Assembly (NCBI GenBank): GCA_964599655.1
Contig: CAZRGV010000035.1
Coordinates: 1-48,318 of the forward strand
DNA length: 48,318 bases
Direction of reading: 5' to 3'
Source: CAZRGV01 sp964599655
GTDB taxonomy: Bacteria > Planctomycetota > Planctomycetia > Isosphaerales > Isosphaeraceae
Numbering within the stretch: position 1 is the first letter of the stretch; the number at the start of each line of letters is the position of its first letter. A model generated the notes under the pieces. That model searched no databases, was not told the DNA's origin, and saw nothing but the letters and a program-made list of their open reading frames with translations. Positions 7,959 through 18,000 of the stretch are shown piece by piece. The translations under genes and the position numbers were made by a program.

Positions 7959-8876
7959 TCAGGGCAAGCCGGTGGCGAACCGGTGGCCCTTGACCTGCAT
8001 GGGGGCGGCGTAGAGGGATGTTCTTGCGGTGATATAAAGGGTCTTTCCATCCTTGCCGCCGAAGCAGGCGTTGGAGGGGCTTTCGGGGACGTGGATCAGG
8101 CCGAGGGTTTTGCCGTTGGGGGAGACGACCTGGATGGCCTGGAGGGCGGGCTGGGTGAGGTAGAGGTTTCCGTTCGAGTCGACGGTGAGGCCGTCGCCGC
8201 CTCGGGGCGGTCCGTCCGCGGCTTGTTCGAGGCGGCAGAGGACCTTGCCCTCGCCGATGTGGCCTGGCGAAGCGATCGGGTAGGCCATGACGTCGGGCGA
8301 TCCGGAGGGGAGGACGTAGAGGGTTTTCTCGTCGGGGGAGAGGAGGACGCCGTTGGGGCGTGGGAGGTCGTTGATGAGGCGAGAGAGTTTGCCGTCGGGC
8401 GTGATGTAATAGACGGACTTCGCGTTGGGGTCGGTGAAGTAGACGCCTCCCCCTCGGTCGACGACGAGGTCGTTGGGCCGGTCGAGCGGCTGTCCTTCGA
8501 AGCGGTCGGCCAGAACGTCGATGGTCCGGGTGCCGATGTCGATGGCGACGACGCGTTTCCGGCCGCCCTGGCAGGCGACCAGGCGGCTCGTGCCGTCGAG
8601 CATCAGGCCGTTGCAGCCTTCGGAGCCTTCGAGGAAGGTCGAGAGCTTGCCATTGGTTTCGAGCTTGTAGATGCGATTGGCGCGAAGGTCGGTGAAATAG
8701 AGGTTTCCCTCGGCATCGGCGGCGGGGCCCTCGGTGAAGATGAATCCGGTCTGGACCCGCTCCACCTTGCCGGTCGGTCCGATGCCGGGAATGGGCGCGT
8801 CCTGCGCAGACGATGGAATGGCGGCGGCGATCAGGAGGAGGCAAGACCCGCACATTGGGACTCGTCGAGCGTTCAT
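7959..8876 (-). CDS. Exported SMP-30/gluconolactonase-like beta-propeller
   Basis: A 305-aa secreted six-bladed beta-propeller of the SMP-30/gluconolactonase/LRE family, which hydrolyses sugar lactones or related esters using a divalent metal. A signal peptide (CLLLIAAAIPSSAQ) ends near residue 25. Characteristic segments are FTEGPAADAEGNLYFTD (metal Glu and blade 1), RPNDLVVDRGGGVYFTDP (the conserved Asn-Asp pair), RPNGVLLSPDEKTLYV and GGDGLTVDSNGNLYLT. Start: GGAGG lies 7 nt before the ATG at 8876; a longer frame would begin inside the -35 box of the promoter at 8920-8948. It may act with the neighbouring sulfatases and hydrolase in carbohydrate use. Confidence 0.92.
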   Translation of the reverse strand: MNARRVPMCGSCLLLIAAAIPSSAQDAPIPGIGPTGKVERVQTGFIFTEGPAADAEGNLYFTDLRANRIYKLETNGKLSTFLEGSEGCNGLMLDGTSRLVACQGGRKRVVAIDIGTRTIDVLADRFEGQPLDRPNDLVVDRGGGVYFTDPNAKSVYYITPDGKLSRLINDLPRPNGVLLSPDEKTLYVLPSGSPDVMAYPIASPGHIGEGKVLCRLEQAADGPPRGGDGLTVDSNGNLYLTQPALQAIQVVSPNGKTLGLIHVPESPSNACFGGKDGKTLYITARTSLYAAPMQVKGHRFATGLP

Positions 8877-8919
8877 GGACGTTCCTCCGAGAGCGTGGGT
8901 GTCGGTCGGGACGGGCTTG

Positions 8920-8948
8920 ATGATACCCTCACGGTCGCGTCGCAACAA
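8920..8948 (-). promoter_or_regulatory. Sigma70-type promoter for the SMP-30-like gene
   Basis: Minus strand: TTGTTG (8943-8948), 17-nt spacer, TATCAT (8920-8925), about 44 nt upstream of the start at 8876. The position excludes the longer upstream start. Confidence 0.45.
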
Positions 8949-9070
8949 AACCGAGGGGCGCGTGGTTTGAGGAATTCGCCAGCCGCTGGCGAGCGTGTGC
9001 CGCTGGGGCTAAGATCGGGCTCAACGTGGTCGAGGCGAACGCGCGTTCCCGGAAAGATCGGAGTCCCGTG

Positions 9071-9962
9071 ATGCGACGAACACGACGAATCGGCCGGACG
9101 CTGGCACTGGCGGCGCTTTTTGGCGGTCTCGCCGCGAAGGGATTGNNNNNNNNNNNNNNNNNNNNNNNNNNNNNGGAGCGGCAAGGTTGAGGAGTTCGTT
9201 TACAAAACGACGGAGAATGCCGAGCTGAAGATGTTCGTGCATTTTCCGGAAGGCTGGAAAGCGAGCGACACGAGGCCGTCGATCGTGTTCTTTTTCGGGG
9301 GTGGTTGGAGGAACGGAACGCCCGCGCAATTTGAGCGGCAGGCGACCTACCTGGCGAGCCGGGGGATGGTGGCGGCCCGGGCGGATTACCGGGTGAAGTC
9401 GCGGCAAGGGGTGACGCCGGTCGAGTGTGTCGAGGATGCCAAGAGCGCCGTGCGATGGCTGCGGAAGAACGCGGGCCGGCTGGGCATCGACCCGAACCGG
9501 ATCGTGGCGGCCGGGGGGTCGGCGGGCGGGCACATCGCGGCCTGCACGGGAACGACCGAAGAGGTTGTGGCCAGGGGTGAAGATGCGTCGATCTCTTCCA
9601 GGCCGAACGCGATGGTGCTGTACAACCCGGTTCTGTCGCTATTGGATGGCCCTCGCCTGCTCGAATTCGTGGGTGGTGATGAAAAGGTTGCGAAGCGGAT
9701 TTCCCCGACGTGGCACGTTTCGAAGGAGACGCCGCCGACGTTGCTCCTGTTCGGCACGGACGACCCGTTGCAGGCGCAGGCCGAGCCGTTCCTGAAACGC
9801 GCGAAGGCCCACGGCGTGCGGGCCGAACTGTTTCACGCCGAAGGCGTGGGGCACGGCTTCTTCAACCGTTCCCCCTGGACCGAGCGGACCTCGAAGCGGG
9901 TGGACGAATTTCTCGAGTCGCTCGGCTACGTCGCGGGGAAGCCGACGATCCGGGTCCCTTGA
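9071..9962 (+). CDS. Exported alpha/beta hydrolase (BD-FAE / lipase-esterase-like), crossing a gap
   Basis: An alpha/beta-hydrolase of the carbohydrate-esterase or acetyl-xylan-esterase-like group. The N-terminus from ATG 9071 reads as a signal peptide (MRRTRRIGRTLALAALFGG). A run of N then follows, and the rest continues in another frame, so the stated gap size is off by one (the true size must be 1 modulo 3). After the gap: oxyanion-hole FFFGGGW (HGGGW in most relatives), nucleophile GGSAGGH, acid in FGTDDPL and His in GVGHGFF, all in order. It lies 18 nt upstream of a second sulfatase, an operon-like arrangement, and may remove acyl groups from sulfated glycans. The substrate is inferred only. 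Confidence 0.88.
9146..9174. other. Assembly gap (29 N) inside the hydrolase gene
   Basis: The signal-peptide frame before the gap and the catalytic-domain frame after it differ by one base, so 29 is not the true length; 28, 31 or another length of 1 modulo 3 would restore one continuous gene. Confidence 0.9.
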
Positions 9963-9980
9963 GCGGAAAGGACAACGACG

Positions 9981-11363
9981 GTGCGCATCCAAGGATTCTC
10001 GCGACTTCTGGTCGCGCTCGGGTTTCTTCTTCTCGCGAATGAGACCGGCCGGGGCGACGACTCAAAAAGAGTGGCACGTCCGAACATTCTCTGGATTCTT
10101 GGCGAGGACATGGGTCCGGAGCTGGGCTGTTACGGCGATCCGCTGGTGAAGACGCCGAACCTGGACCGGTTGGCCAGTCAGGGAGCGCGGTACAACCTGG
10201 CGTTCACGACGGCGCCGGTGTGCTCGGCGAGCCGGTCGGCCATGATGACCGGGATGTATCAGACCAGCATCGGAGCGCATAATCATCGGAGTCATCGGAG
10301 CGACGGCTATCGACTGCCGAACGGCGTGGTGCCGATCACGGATCTTTTCCGCAAAGCGGGGTATTTCACGGCCAACGTCAAGACGCCCGCGCCCGGCTTG
10401 AAGGTGCCGGGAAAGACCGATTTCAACTTCAACGCGGGGCCCGTTTTCGAGGGCACCGACTGGTCGGAGCGCAAGCCGGGTCAACCGTTCTACGCGCAGG
10501 TGAACTTCAGCGAGCCCCATCGCGGTCCGGCCTTTCCGAACGCGAGGACGATGCTGAAGGACCTGGTCGATCCGTCGAAGGTGGAGTTACCGCCGTATTA
10601 TCCGGATGATCCGGTTGTGCGGGATGACTGGGCGAATTATCTCGACGCGATCGGGTTGCTCGACCGGAAGGTGGGCGAGCTGTTGAAGCGGCTCGATGAC
10701 GAGGGGCTGTCGGACAACACGATCGTCATTTTCCTGGGCGATAATGGCCAATGTCACGTTCGAGGGAAGCAGTTTCTTTACGACGGCGGGATTCACATTC
10801 CGCTCTTGATTCGATGGCCGGGTCACATCGCTCCAGGGACGGTGAGCGATGAGCTGATCAGCGCGATCGACCTGTCGGCGACGTCGCTGAAGCTGGCGGG
10901 CATCGAGCCACCCACGACGATGCAAGGGCGCGTGTTTCTTGGTCCCGGCCGCGACGCGCCTCGGGACCGGATCTTCGCGGCGCGGGACCGCTGCGACGAG
11001 ACGGTCGACCGGATTCGTTGCGTTCGGACCAGGCAATACAAGTACATCCGCAACTTCTTCCCGGATCGGCCCTACACGCAGCCCAACAAGTACAAGGAGC
11101 AGCAATACCCGGCCCTGGCCGTGATGAAGCGGCTTGACGCCGAGGGGAAACTGAATCCGGTTCAGGCTCAGTTCATGAAGCCGACGCGCCCGGCCGAGGA
11201 GCTGTACGACGTGCTGGCCGATCCGCACGAGATTCACAACCTGGCGGGCGACCCCGCGCACGCCGAGACCCTGGCGACGCTTCGGAAGTCACTCGACGAC
11301 TGGATCAAGGAGACGGGCGACCTGGGCGCGATTCCCGAGGCGCCCTCGTCGGTCAGTCCGTGA
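9981..11363 (+). CDS. Exported sulfatase with CxAxR motif
   Basis: A 460-aa type I sulfatase. Starts at GTG 9981 after GGAAAGGA; signal peptide at about 1-25. ARPNILWILGEDMG holds the first metal ligands (a Glu-Asp pair at 42-43). The modification motif is CSASR at 81-85, the CxAxR variant rather than CxPxR, still recognised by maturation enzymes in some bacteria. FLGDNGQCHVRGK supplies the later Asp-Asn ligands. It resembles heparan N-sulfatase/SGSH-like and related planctomycete sulfatases more than arylsulfatase A. It directly follows the alpha/beta hydrolase (18 nt) and is probably co-transcribed with it. The substrate is unknown. Confidence 0.94.
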   Translation: MRIQGFSRLLVALGFLLLANETGRGDDSKRVARPNILWILGEDMGPELGCYGDPLVKTPNLDRLASQGARYNLAFTTAPVCSASRSAMMTGMYQTSIGAHNHRSHRSDGYRLPNGVVPITDLFRKAGYFTANVKTPAPGLKVPGKTDFNFNAGPVFEGTDWSERKPGQPFYAQVNFSEPHRGPAFPNARTMLKDLVDPSKVELPPYYPDDPVVRDDWANYLDAIGLLDRKVGELLKRLDDEGLSDNTIVIFLGDNGQCHVRGKQFLYDGGIHIPLLIRWPGHIAPGTVSDELISAIDLSATSLKLAGIEPPTTMQGRVFLGPGRDAPRDRIFAARDRCDETVDRIRCVRTRQYKYIRNFFPDRPYTQPNKYKEQQYPALAVMKRLDAEGKLNPVQAQFMKPTRPAEELYDVLADPHEIHNLAGDPAHAETLATLRKSLDDWIKETGDLGAIPEAPSSVSP

Positions 11364-11423
11364 TATTCTTGTGACGGAACGTCGCTTGATCTTCCGTGGA
11401 CTTTTCGGAATACGAGGTCTCTC

Positions 11424-11783
11424 ATGACGCGAAACCGGACGCGATGGGCGATCGGCCTGCTGGCGATCGGGCTTGGAGGGATGGGTTTCGGCGGTTCCTC
11501 AGCCAAGGCGCAGATGATGGTTCCGTGGCCGAGGGACATGCCGCGTTCTTCGACGGGGTATGGGATGCCGAGGGGCTCGGCCTACGTGGTGCCCGGCAGC
11601 ACTTACGTGGCGCCCCAAACGTATGCGGCGCCGGCTGGGGCGGCGCTGGGGGGGGCACCGTATGCGACGGGTCCGTTGGTGATGCCGTACCTGGCGCCTC
11701 GTGGCCTGTTTGAGCAAGCCCCCTACCGGCATGGGTGCTTCTACTATCCGGTCCCGCTGGGCGTGGTGGGGGCTCAGCCCTGA
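11424..11783 (+). CDS. Small secreted Tyr/Pro/Gly-rich protein
   Basis: A 119-aa protein with a clear signal peptide (MTRNRTRWAIGLLAIGLGG, cleavage near AKA-Q). The mature part is short, without charged clusters, and rich in Tyr, Pro, Ala and Gly (YVVPGSTYVAPQTYAAPAG). Such small Ala/Pro/Tyr-rich exported proteins are frequent in planctomycetes, and I know of no assigned function. ACGAGGTCTCTC precedes the ATG. It stands alone between the sulfatase and the U32 gene. Confidence 0.7.
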   Translation: MTRNRTRWAIGLLAIGLGGMGFGGSSAKAQMMVPWPRDMPRSSTGYGMPRGSAYVVPGSTYVAPQTYAAPAGAALGGAPYATGPLVMPYLAPRGLFEQAPYRHGCFYYPVPLGVVGAQP

Positions 11784-11831
11784 GCGGACGGGGGCGTTGA
11801 TGGTGACGAGGCCAGGTCCTTCGTAACGGCC

Positions 11832-14495
11832 TTGCCGGGCGGGCGCGTCAGACGCGATGATGGAACGTCGAAGAGACGAGGAATCATCGCGCTGACGACC
11901 CCGCGACGGGGTGAGGTCGAACCGACCGTGGCGACCGCCGAGCCAACCGCGACGCCGAAAACGGAGTCTCGATCGCCAGGAGCCTCCAAGCCCGAGCTGC
12001 TGGCGCCCGCGGGCGACCGGGCGTGCCTGATCGCGGCCATCGAGAACGGGGCCGACGCGGTTTACTTCGGGCTCCCGTCGCACAACGCGAGGGCGAGGGC
12101 CGTCAACTTTCCCCTCGACGAACTGCCCGAGGTGATGGCCCTGCTGCATCGTCGGGGTGTGAGGGGCTACGTGACCCTCAACACGCTGGTGTTTCCGGCC
12201 GAGCTGGAGTCGGTCGAGGCGACGGTGCGCCGACTCGCGGCGTCGGGGGTCGACGCGCTGATTGTTCAGGACCTGGGCCTTTGCCGGTTGATCCGGGCCC
12301 TGACGCCGGACCTGGAGATTCACGCGTCAACGCAGATGTCGGTCACCAGCGAGGAGGGGGTTCGCCTGGCGAAGGAGCTGGGCTGCTCGCGGGTGATCCT
12401 GGCGCGGGAGCTTTCGATCGATGAGATCGAGCGGGTGCGACGGTCGGCGGAGATTCCGGTCGAGGTGTTTGTTCATGGGGCCCTGTGCGTGGCCTATTCC
12501 GGCCAGTGCCTGACGAGCGAGGCGCTCGGCGGGCGGTCGGCGAACCGTGGCGAGTGCGCGCAGGCGTGCCGGATGCCGTACGAGATCGTTTGCGATGGCA
12601 AGCCGGTCGACCTCGGGGACATCCAGTACCTGCTGAGCCCGCAAGACCTGGCGGCGTTCGACCTGGTTCCGAAGCTGGTCGAGCTGGGCGTGGCGAGCCT
12701 GAAGATCGAGGGGCGGCTGAAGTCGCCGGAGTATGTCGCCAACATCACGAGCCACTACCGCAAGGCGATCGACGCGGCCTGGGCGGGCCGGCCGGTCGAG
12801 TTCACGCGCCTTGAGGTGCAAGAGATGGAGATGTCGTTCTCTCGGGGATTCAGCCATGGGTTCCTCGACGGGAACAATCACAAGGTGCTCGTGCGGGGCG
12901 ACTACGCCAAGAAGCGAGGGATCTTTCTCGGGACGGTCGCGGCGGTGTCCGGCTCTCGGGTGCGGCTCGATCTCGCGGCGCCGGTGAAGCCAGGGGATGG
13001 CGTCGTGTTCGATGGCGACGAGTCGACCGGACTTCCCGAGCAGGGGGGACGGGTTTACGAGGTGTTTCGAGCGGGCCGAGGGCGTCGCGTCGGGTCGACC
13101 ACGTGTCACGAAGGGCTCTCGGCGGGGCCCGCCGAGCTGTCGTTTGGGCGTCGCGACATCGACCTGGCTCAGATTCGAGCCGGCCAGCGCGTCTGGAAGA
13201 CCGATGATCCGGCGCTGACGCGCCGCCTGCGATCGAGCTTTCAAGGGCCGCCGCGACGGAAGGTGGATCTGGACCTGACCGTTCAGGCCATCGCGGGCAA
13301 ACCGCTGGCGATCGAGGGCCGGACGGCGACCGGGTTCGTGGCGAACGTCGAGGCGGAGACGCCCCTGGTGGCGGCCCAGAACCACCCGGCGACCGTCGAG
13401 GAGCTTCGCGAGCCACTGGGCCGGCTGGGGGAAACCGTTTACCAGTTGCGTTCGCTGGAGGCGACGATCGAGGGCGGTCCGCTCGTGCCGAAAAGCGTCC
13501 TGAACGGCCTTCGACGCGACCTGGTCGCGCGGCTCGACGCGAGGGCCGGGGCGGCTCCGTTGCGGACGATTGCCGAGGGTCCGGTCCTACCGGTCCTGCG
13601 GGCGTCGCTCTGGTCGAACGCGGGGGACGACGAAAACGAGCCGGCCCCCCCTGCCCTCTCGGCGCTCTGTCGGGTGACCTCGCAGGCCGAGGCGGCCGTC
13701 AAGGCCGGGGCGAGGACGATCTATCTGGATTACCAGGACATCAAGGCGTACGGAGCGGCGATCGCGGCGTTGCGCGCGGTGTCGTCCGAGGTTCGGATCT
13801 ATCTGGCGACGCCCCGGATCGAGAAGCCGGGCGAGGCACCGATCTTCCGCTACCTGGCGAAGCAAGGGGCGGATGGCCTGCTCGTTCGTAACGCGGGAGG
13901 ACTCGCCTTCTGCGCGGAGCGCGGCCTGCCGTTCGTGGCCGATTTCTCGCTGAACGCGGCGAACGAGCTGACGGTGGAATGGCTCAAGGCTCGGGGGGCC
14001 GAGCGCGTGACGGCCTCGTACGACCTGAGCCTCGACCAGCTCGATGATCTGATCCGCGCGGTGCCTCCGCGATGGCTGGAAGTGGTCTTGCACCAGCACA
14101 TGCCGATGTTCCACATGGAGCATTGCGTCTTCTGCGCCTTCCTGTCTCCGGGCACCGACAAGACGAACTGCGGCCGCCCCTGCGACCAACATGAGGTGAC
14201 ATTGAAGGATCGCGTGGGGATGGAGCACCCGTTGAAGGCCGACGTTGGCTGTCGCAACACCCTGTTCAACGCGGTCCCCCAGACCGCCGCCGAGTATCTG
14301 CCCCGGCTGCTCTCGCGCGGCGTCCGCCACCTTCGCGTCGAGTTCCTCGACGACGACCCCGCGTCGGTGACTCGCATCTGGAACCTCTACGCCGAGGCCC
14401 TCGCCGGCCGTCGGGACGCAAGGATGTTGTGGAAGGACCTCAAGGCCCAGAACCGCTACGGCGTCACGCGAGGGCAACTGGCGATCGTGCCCTGA
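11832..14495 (+). CDS. Peptidase U32-family protein with DUF3656 (RlhA-like)
   Basis: An 887-aa frame. The recognisable protein starts at KPELLAPAGDRACLIAAIENGADAVYFG. Order: N-terminal U32 domain (about 53-340) with HGALCVAYSGQC and a downstream GECAQAC giving the Cys cluster typical of the family; a DUF3656-like middle (about 430-560); a second U32-like region (about 610-870) with HCVFCAF and CGRPCDQH, also Cys-rich. E. coli RlhA, which hydroxylates 23S rRNA C2501, has this architecture but is shorter (about 650 aa), and long versions occur in other phyla. The true start is unsure: TTG 11832 or GTG 11928; the first 50 residues look nonconserved. Probably an Fe-S dependent RNA-modification enzyme rather than a peptidase. 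Confidence 0.88.
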   Translation: MPGGRVRRDDGTSKRRGIIALTTPRRGEVEPTVATAEPTATPKTESRSPGASKPELLAPAGDRACLIAAIENGADAVYFGLPSHNARARAVNFPLDELPEVMALLHRRGVRGYVTLNTLVFPAELESVEATVRRLAASGVDALIVQDLGLCRLIRALTPDLEIHASTQMSVTSEEGVRLAKELGCSRVILARELSIDEIERVRRSAEIPVEVFVHGALCVAYSGQCLTSEALGGRSANRGECAQACRMPYEIVCDGKPVDLGDIQYLLSPQDLAAFDLVPKLVELGVASLKIEGRLKSPEYVANITSHYRKAIDAAWAGRPVEFTRLEVQEMEMSFSRGFSHGFLDGNNHKVLVRGDYAKKRGIFLGTVAAVSGSRVRLDLAAPVKPGDGVVFDGDESTGLPEQGGRVYEVFRAGRGRRVGSTTCHEGLSAGPAELSFGRRDIDLAQIRAGQRVWKTDDPALTRRLRSSFQGPPRRKVDLDLTVQAIAGKPLAIEGRTATGFVANVEAETPLVAAQNHPATVEELREPLGRLGETVYQLRSLEATIEGGPLVPKSVLNGLRRDLVARLDARAGAAPLRTIAEGPVLPVLRASLWSNAGDDENEPAPPALSALCRVTSQAEAAVKAGARTIYLDYQDIKAYGAAIAALRAVSSEVRIYLATPRIEKPGEAPIFRYLAKQGADGLLVRNAGGLAFCAERGLPFVADFSLNAANELTVEWLKARGAERVTASYDLSLDQLDDLIRAVPPRWLEVVLHQHMPMFHMEHCVFCAFLSPGTDKTNCGRPCDQHEVTLKDRVGMEHPLKADVGCRNTLFNAVPQTAAEYLPRLLSRGVRHLRVEFLDDDPASVTRIWNLYAEALAGRRDARMLWKDLKAQNRYGVTRGQLAIVP

Positions 14496-14893
14496 GCCCG
14501 CCGTTGGCTTGCGGACCTCGTCGGGGGATGCGCGGAATGTCGCGGTTCGAGGGTTCGTCAAACGTGGGGGGCGCGGGCGCATCGCCCCAAGACGACCCGG
14601 CCATGGTTTCCGGGTCGCCGCGCTGGAGGATGCCGGCCGCGTTGCGGGTTCGTGGGTTGTCCGTTTCGGCGCGTTTGAGTCGAGAATCGGGGGACGCCGG
14701 GTGCTCTGGGATTGTCGGCCTGGACCGGGAATTCCGGTAGGATGAGGAGAGAAACGCGGAAAACGCGCCGCCGCGACACCATGGATCATGGATGGAATAC
14801 GTCCGAACAATCGCAAGGCCATGGCGAAGAACCTGAAGACGTTGACGATCCCTGGCTTGCGGAGTTCTCGCAACGCGCGATGAGGATTCACGG
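14496..14893. other. Intergenic region upstream of the kinase gene
   Basis: About 400 nt with no confident gene. A 38-codon frame from ATG 14781 to 14897 gives an acidic peptide (MDHGWNTSEQSQGHGEEPED...) but lacks a ribosome binding site. The kinase promoter begins right at its end. Confidence 0.5.
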
Positions 14894-14922
14894 TTGACTG
14901 TGGAAATCAAACTTCCTATAGT
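14894..14922 (+). promoter_or_regulatory. Sigma70-type promoter for the Ser/Thr kinase
   Basis: TTGACT (14894-14899), 17-nt spacer, TATAGT (14917-14922). This is one of the best consensus matches in the window. Transcription would start near 14929, giving a leader of about 107 nt before the ATG at 15036 and ruling out the upstream ATG at 14925. Confidence 0.6.
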
Positions 14923-15035
14923 GCGTGGGGAGCCATGCGATTGCATGCACCTGTCTCCAGTCGTCTCCCGACGCATCGCGTGACGCAAAGGAGTGCGCAT
15001 CCGGGGGTCCTCCCCTTCTCCGTGAGAGACGGACG

Positions 15036-18000
15036 ATGCTAGATCCCGAGCCCATTCCCACCACTGAGCGAGCCGAACCGACGGGCTCCTGGCGACCGGC
15101 CAGTTTCGACGGGCCAACGCCGGCGAGTGATTCGTCGCCCACCGTGCGCACCGGCTCAGGCAGCTCGGGTTCGAAATCCAGGCGCAAGGAGGACCCGCTC
15201 CCGATGCCTCGGACGGGGGACCGGCTCGAATCGTTCGAGCTGCACGAGGCGATCGGCGTCGGCGGCATGGGGGCGGTCTTTCTCGCGAGCGATACGCGGT
15301 TGCATCGTCAGGTGGCGTTGAAGATCCTGCCGCCCGAGCAGTCGAACGACCTGGAAGTCGTGCAGCGGTTCTACCAGGAAGGGCGGGCGGCGGCGCAGCT
15401 CGACCACGAGAACATCGCGCGGGTTTACACGATCGGCAACGACCGAGGCTACCACTACATTGCCTTCGAGTACATCGAGGGGACGACGATCCGGCAGCGG
15501 GTGGAAGAGCACGGCCCGCTTTCGGTCGAGGAGACGATCAACTACACGCTCCAGATTGCCGGGGCGTTGGTGCATGCCTCGGAACGGGGGGTCGTCCACC
15601 GCGACATCAAGCCGTCGAACATCATTGTCACGCCGCAAGGCCGGGCGAAGCTGGTCGACATGGGGCTGGCTCGCCGCTTCGAGCGAGGGGTCTCGGATGA
15701 TGGCCTGACCCAGAGCGGCATGACGCTCGGCACGTTCGACTACATCAGTCCGGAGCAGGCGCGGGACCCGAGAGACGTGGATGTCCGTAGCGACCTGTAC
15801 TCGCTCGGCTGCACGATGTTCCACATGCTGACGGGCCGGCCGCCGTTTCCCGAAGGGACCGTGCTCCAGAAGCTGCTCCAGCATCAAGAGGAGCCCGCGC
15901 CCGATGTCCGGACGATCAACCCGGCGGTTCCCGCCGACCTCGCGGCGATCATCCTCAAGCTGATGGCCAAGGACCGCGATCGCCGCTACCAAAAGCCCGA
16001 GCAGCTCGTCCGAGACCTGTTGACCATCGCCGGAACCCTCGGGTTGCGCTCGATCAGCCCGGAGGGCCTGGTCTGGATGTCGTCGAAACCCCCAGCGACC
16101 TGGGAGCGACATCTCGTCTGGCTGTTGCCGGCCGCGGGACTCGGGGTGGTTCTGGCGGCGCTGGTCTGGTGGGGTCAGCCGAGCGACGTCGCGTCGCCAC
16201 CGCTCTCGCCAGAACCGGACACGCCCTCGCTGAACCAATCCGCACTGGCGAACTCGACCGCTCCTCCGAAGATCACCATCGGCCCGTCAACGACGGAAGC
16301 CGCCCCGAAGGAACCCGAACCGGACGGATCGACCGCACGCGAGCCCTCGGTCTGGCCAGCGCGCGAGATCCTTGTGGGCTCGGACGACGAGCTGGAGACG
16401 ATTCTCTCGCAAGCCGCCTCCGGATCGAGACTCGTGCTCACGGACGACGGCCCGTACGACCTCCGGCCAACCGCGATCCCGAGGGCCAACGCCTCGTCGA
16501 ACGCCGCGACCAGTCCGCCAAGGACCCTGACGATCCAGGCGGGGGCCGACGTCCGTCCGGTCCTTCGGCTGGATCGAGGATCGAGCCGCGAAACGGCCGA
16601 GGCGGCGCTGCTGGTCTTCCAGAACAGCCGGATCACGCTCGAAGGACTGGAATTCCAGATCGACATGTCCGAGCGGGACGGTTCGCTTGCCGCCGTGTTC
16701 GCCGAGAACACGGACCTGTCGTTAAAACGATGCTGGTTCCGCCGTTCGGGCTCTCGGATCGGTCAGGCCAGGTCGACGGCCTTGCACCTTCGGTCGGAGA
16801 ACCGACGGGCCCGCGATGGCGAGAGCGAGCCGCCCGAGGCCGTTCGGGTCGACGCCTGCTACTTTGATGGCGGTCAGGTGGGGATTCTCGCGCAAGGGCC
16901 AACCGACGTGCAGCTTCGCGACTGCACGTTCGGTCCGGCCGAACCCGCGGTCTGGTTCGACAACGCCGAGTCGCGTTCGCCCATACCCGCGCGGCTCCTC
17001 CTGCGGCATGTCAGCATCCTGGCGGGCCCCACGGCGGTCTTCCGGTTCTCGCGTACCGAGGGGCGGGTGGATATCGATGACTCGGTGATCGCGCCCCCGA
17101 ACCAGGAGCGGGCCACGCTGGTGACCACCGACGAGCCGAGCCGGCTCGAATGGCATGGGCGGGATAATCTCTACGGCCGGATCGCGACCTACTTGCAGCC
17201 CACCAGCGACCTGACCGGCGGGTCCCCCATCTTGACCTTCTCGGAGTGGGCCGACGATCCTCAAGGCTTCCGGGAGGCGCGTTCCGCGGCGACCGAGGAA
17301 CACGTCTGGGAGCAAAACCATCCCCAGCAATCATTGACCCAGCGCGATCCGACCGTCGCGTTCCAGCTCGGCGCCATCGAGCCACCCACGCCGGAGCCGG
17401 GCGCCCGTCGGGGCCCTCGAGGCCCGATCGCGCGTCCCGCCGGGTTCCTGGCGAGCCTGATCGGCTCGGCCCTCTCCAAGCGATCCAACGCGCGGACCCT
17501 CGTGGAAGCCGACGCCAAGGCCGGTCCGCCCAAGCCGGCCTTGGAAACGGAATTGCCGCCTCGAGCACCGGCGACCCGTCCGCCGACGACCAGCGAGCCG
17601 ATGCCCATCGCCGTCGACGAGCCCGACGCTCCGCGGGTCCCGCCGTCCGTCGTCGCCGACGTGGGGGCGCCGTCGGAGCCGATGCGTCGCGAGCCGATGC
17701 CGATGCCCATGCCGGTGGTGGATCGCAACTCGTCGGAAACGGTCGGGGCGACCGAGCCGGAATCGCCCATGGAACGCTCGCCGATGGTTCGAGGCGAATT
17801 CGACCGGGAACCACCCGAGGAGTCGGTCCCTCGGGAACGCCTCTCGACGGACGAGCGAACGGCCGAATCGTCGTCACCCGCCTTGGAGCTTCCTCGGACC
17901 TCGGCGAATCCGGTCAAGAATGGCGGGTCCAACCGGCCTGGGGAAGGAACCTCCACGTCGAACACGCCGCGAGGGCCCTCGAATTCCACGGACGGAGCGA

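Noticed and set aside
14781..14897. A 38-aa acidic small protein
   Set aside because: No ribosome binding site, ends at the kinase promoter, and too short to judge.
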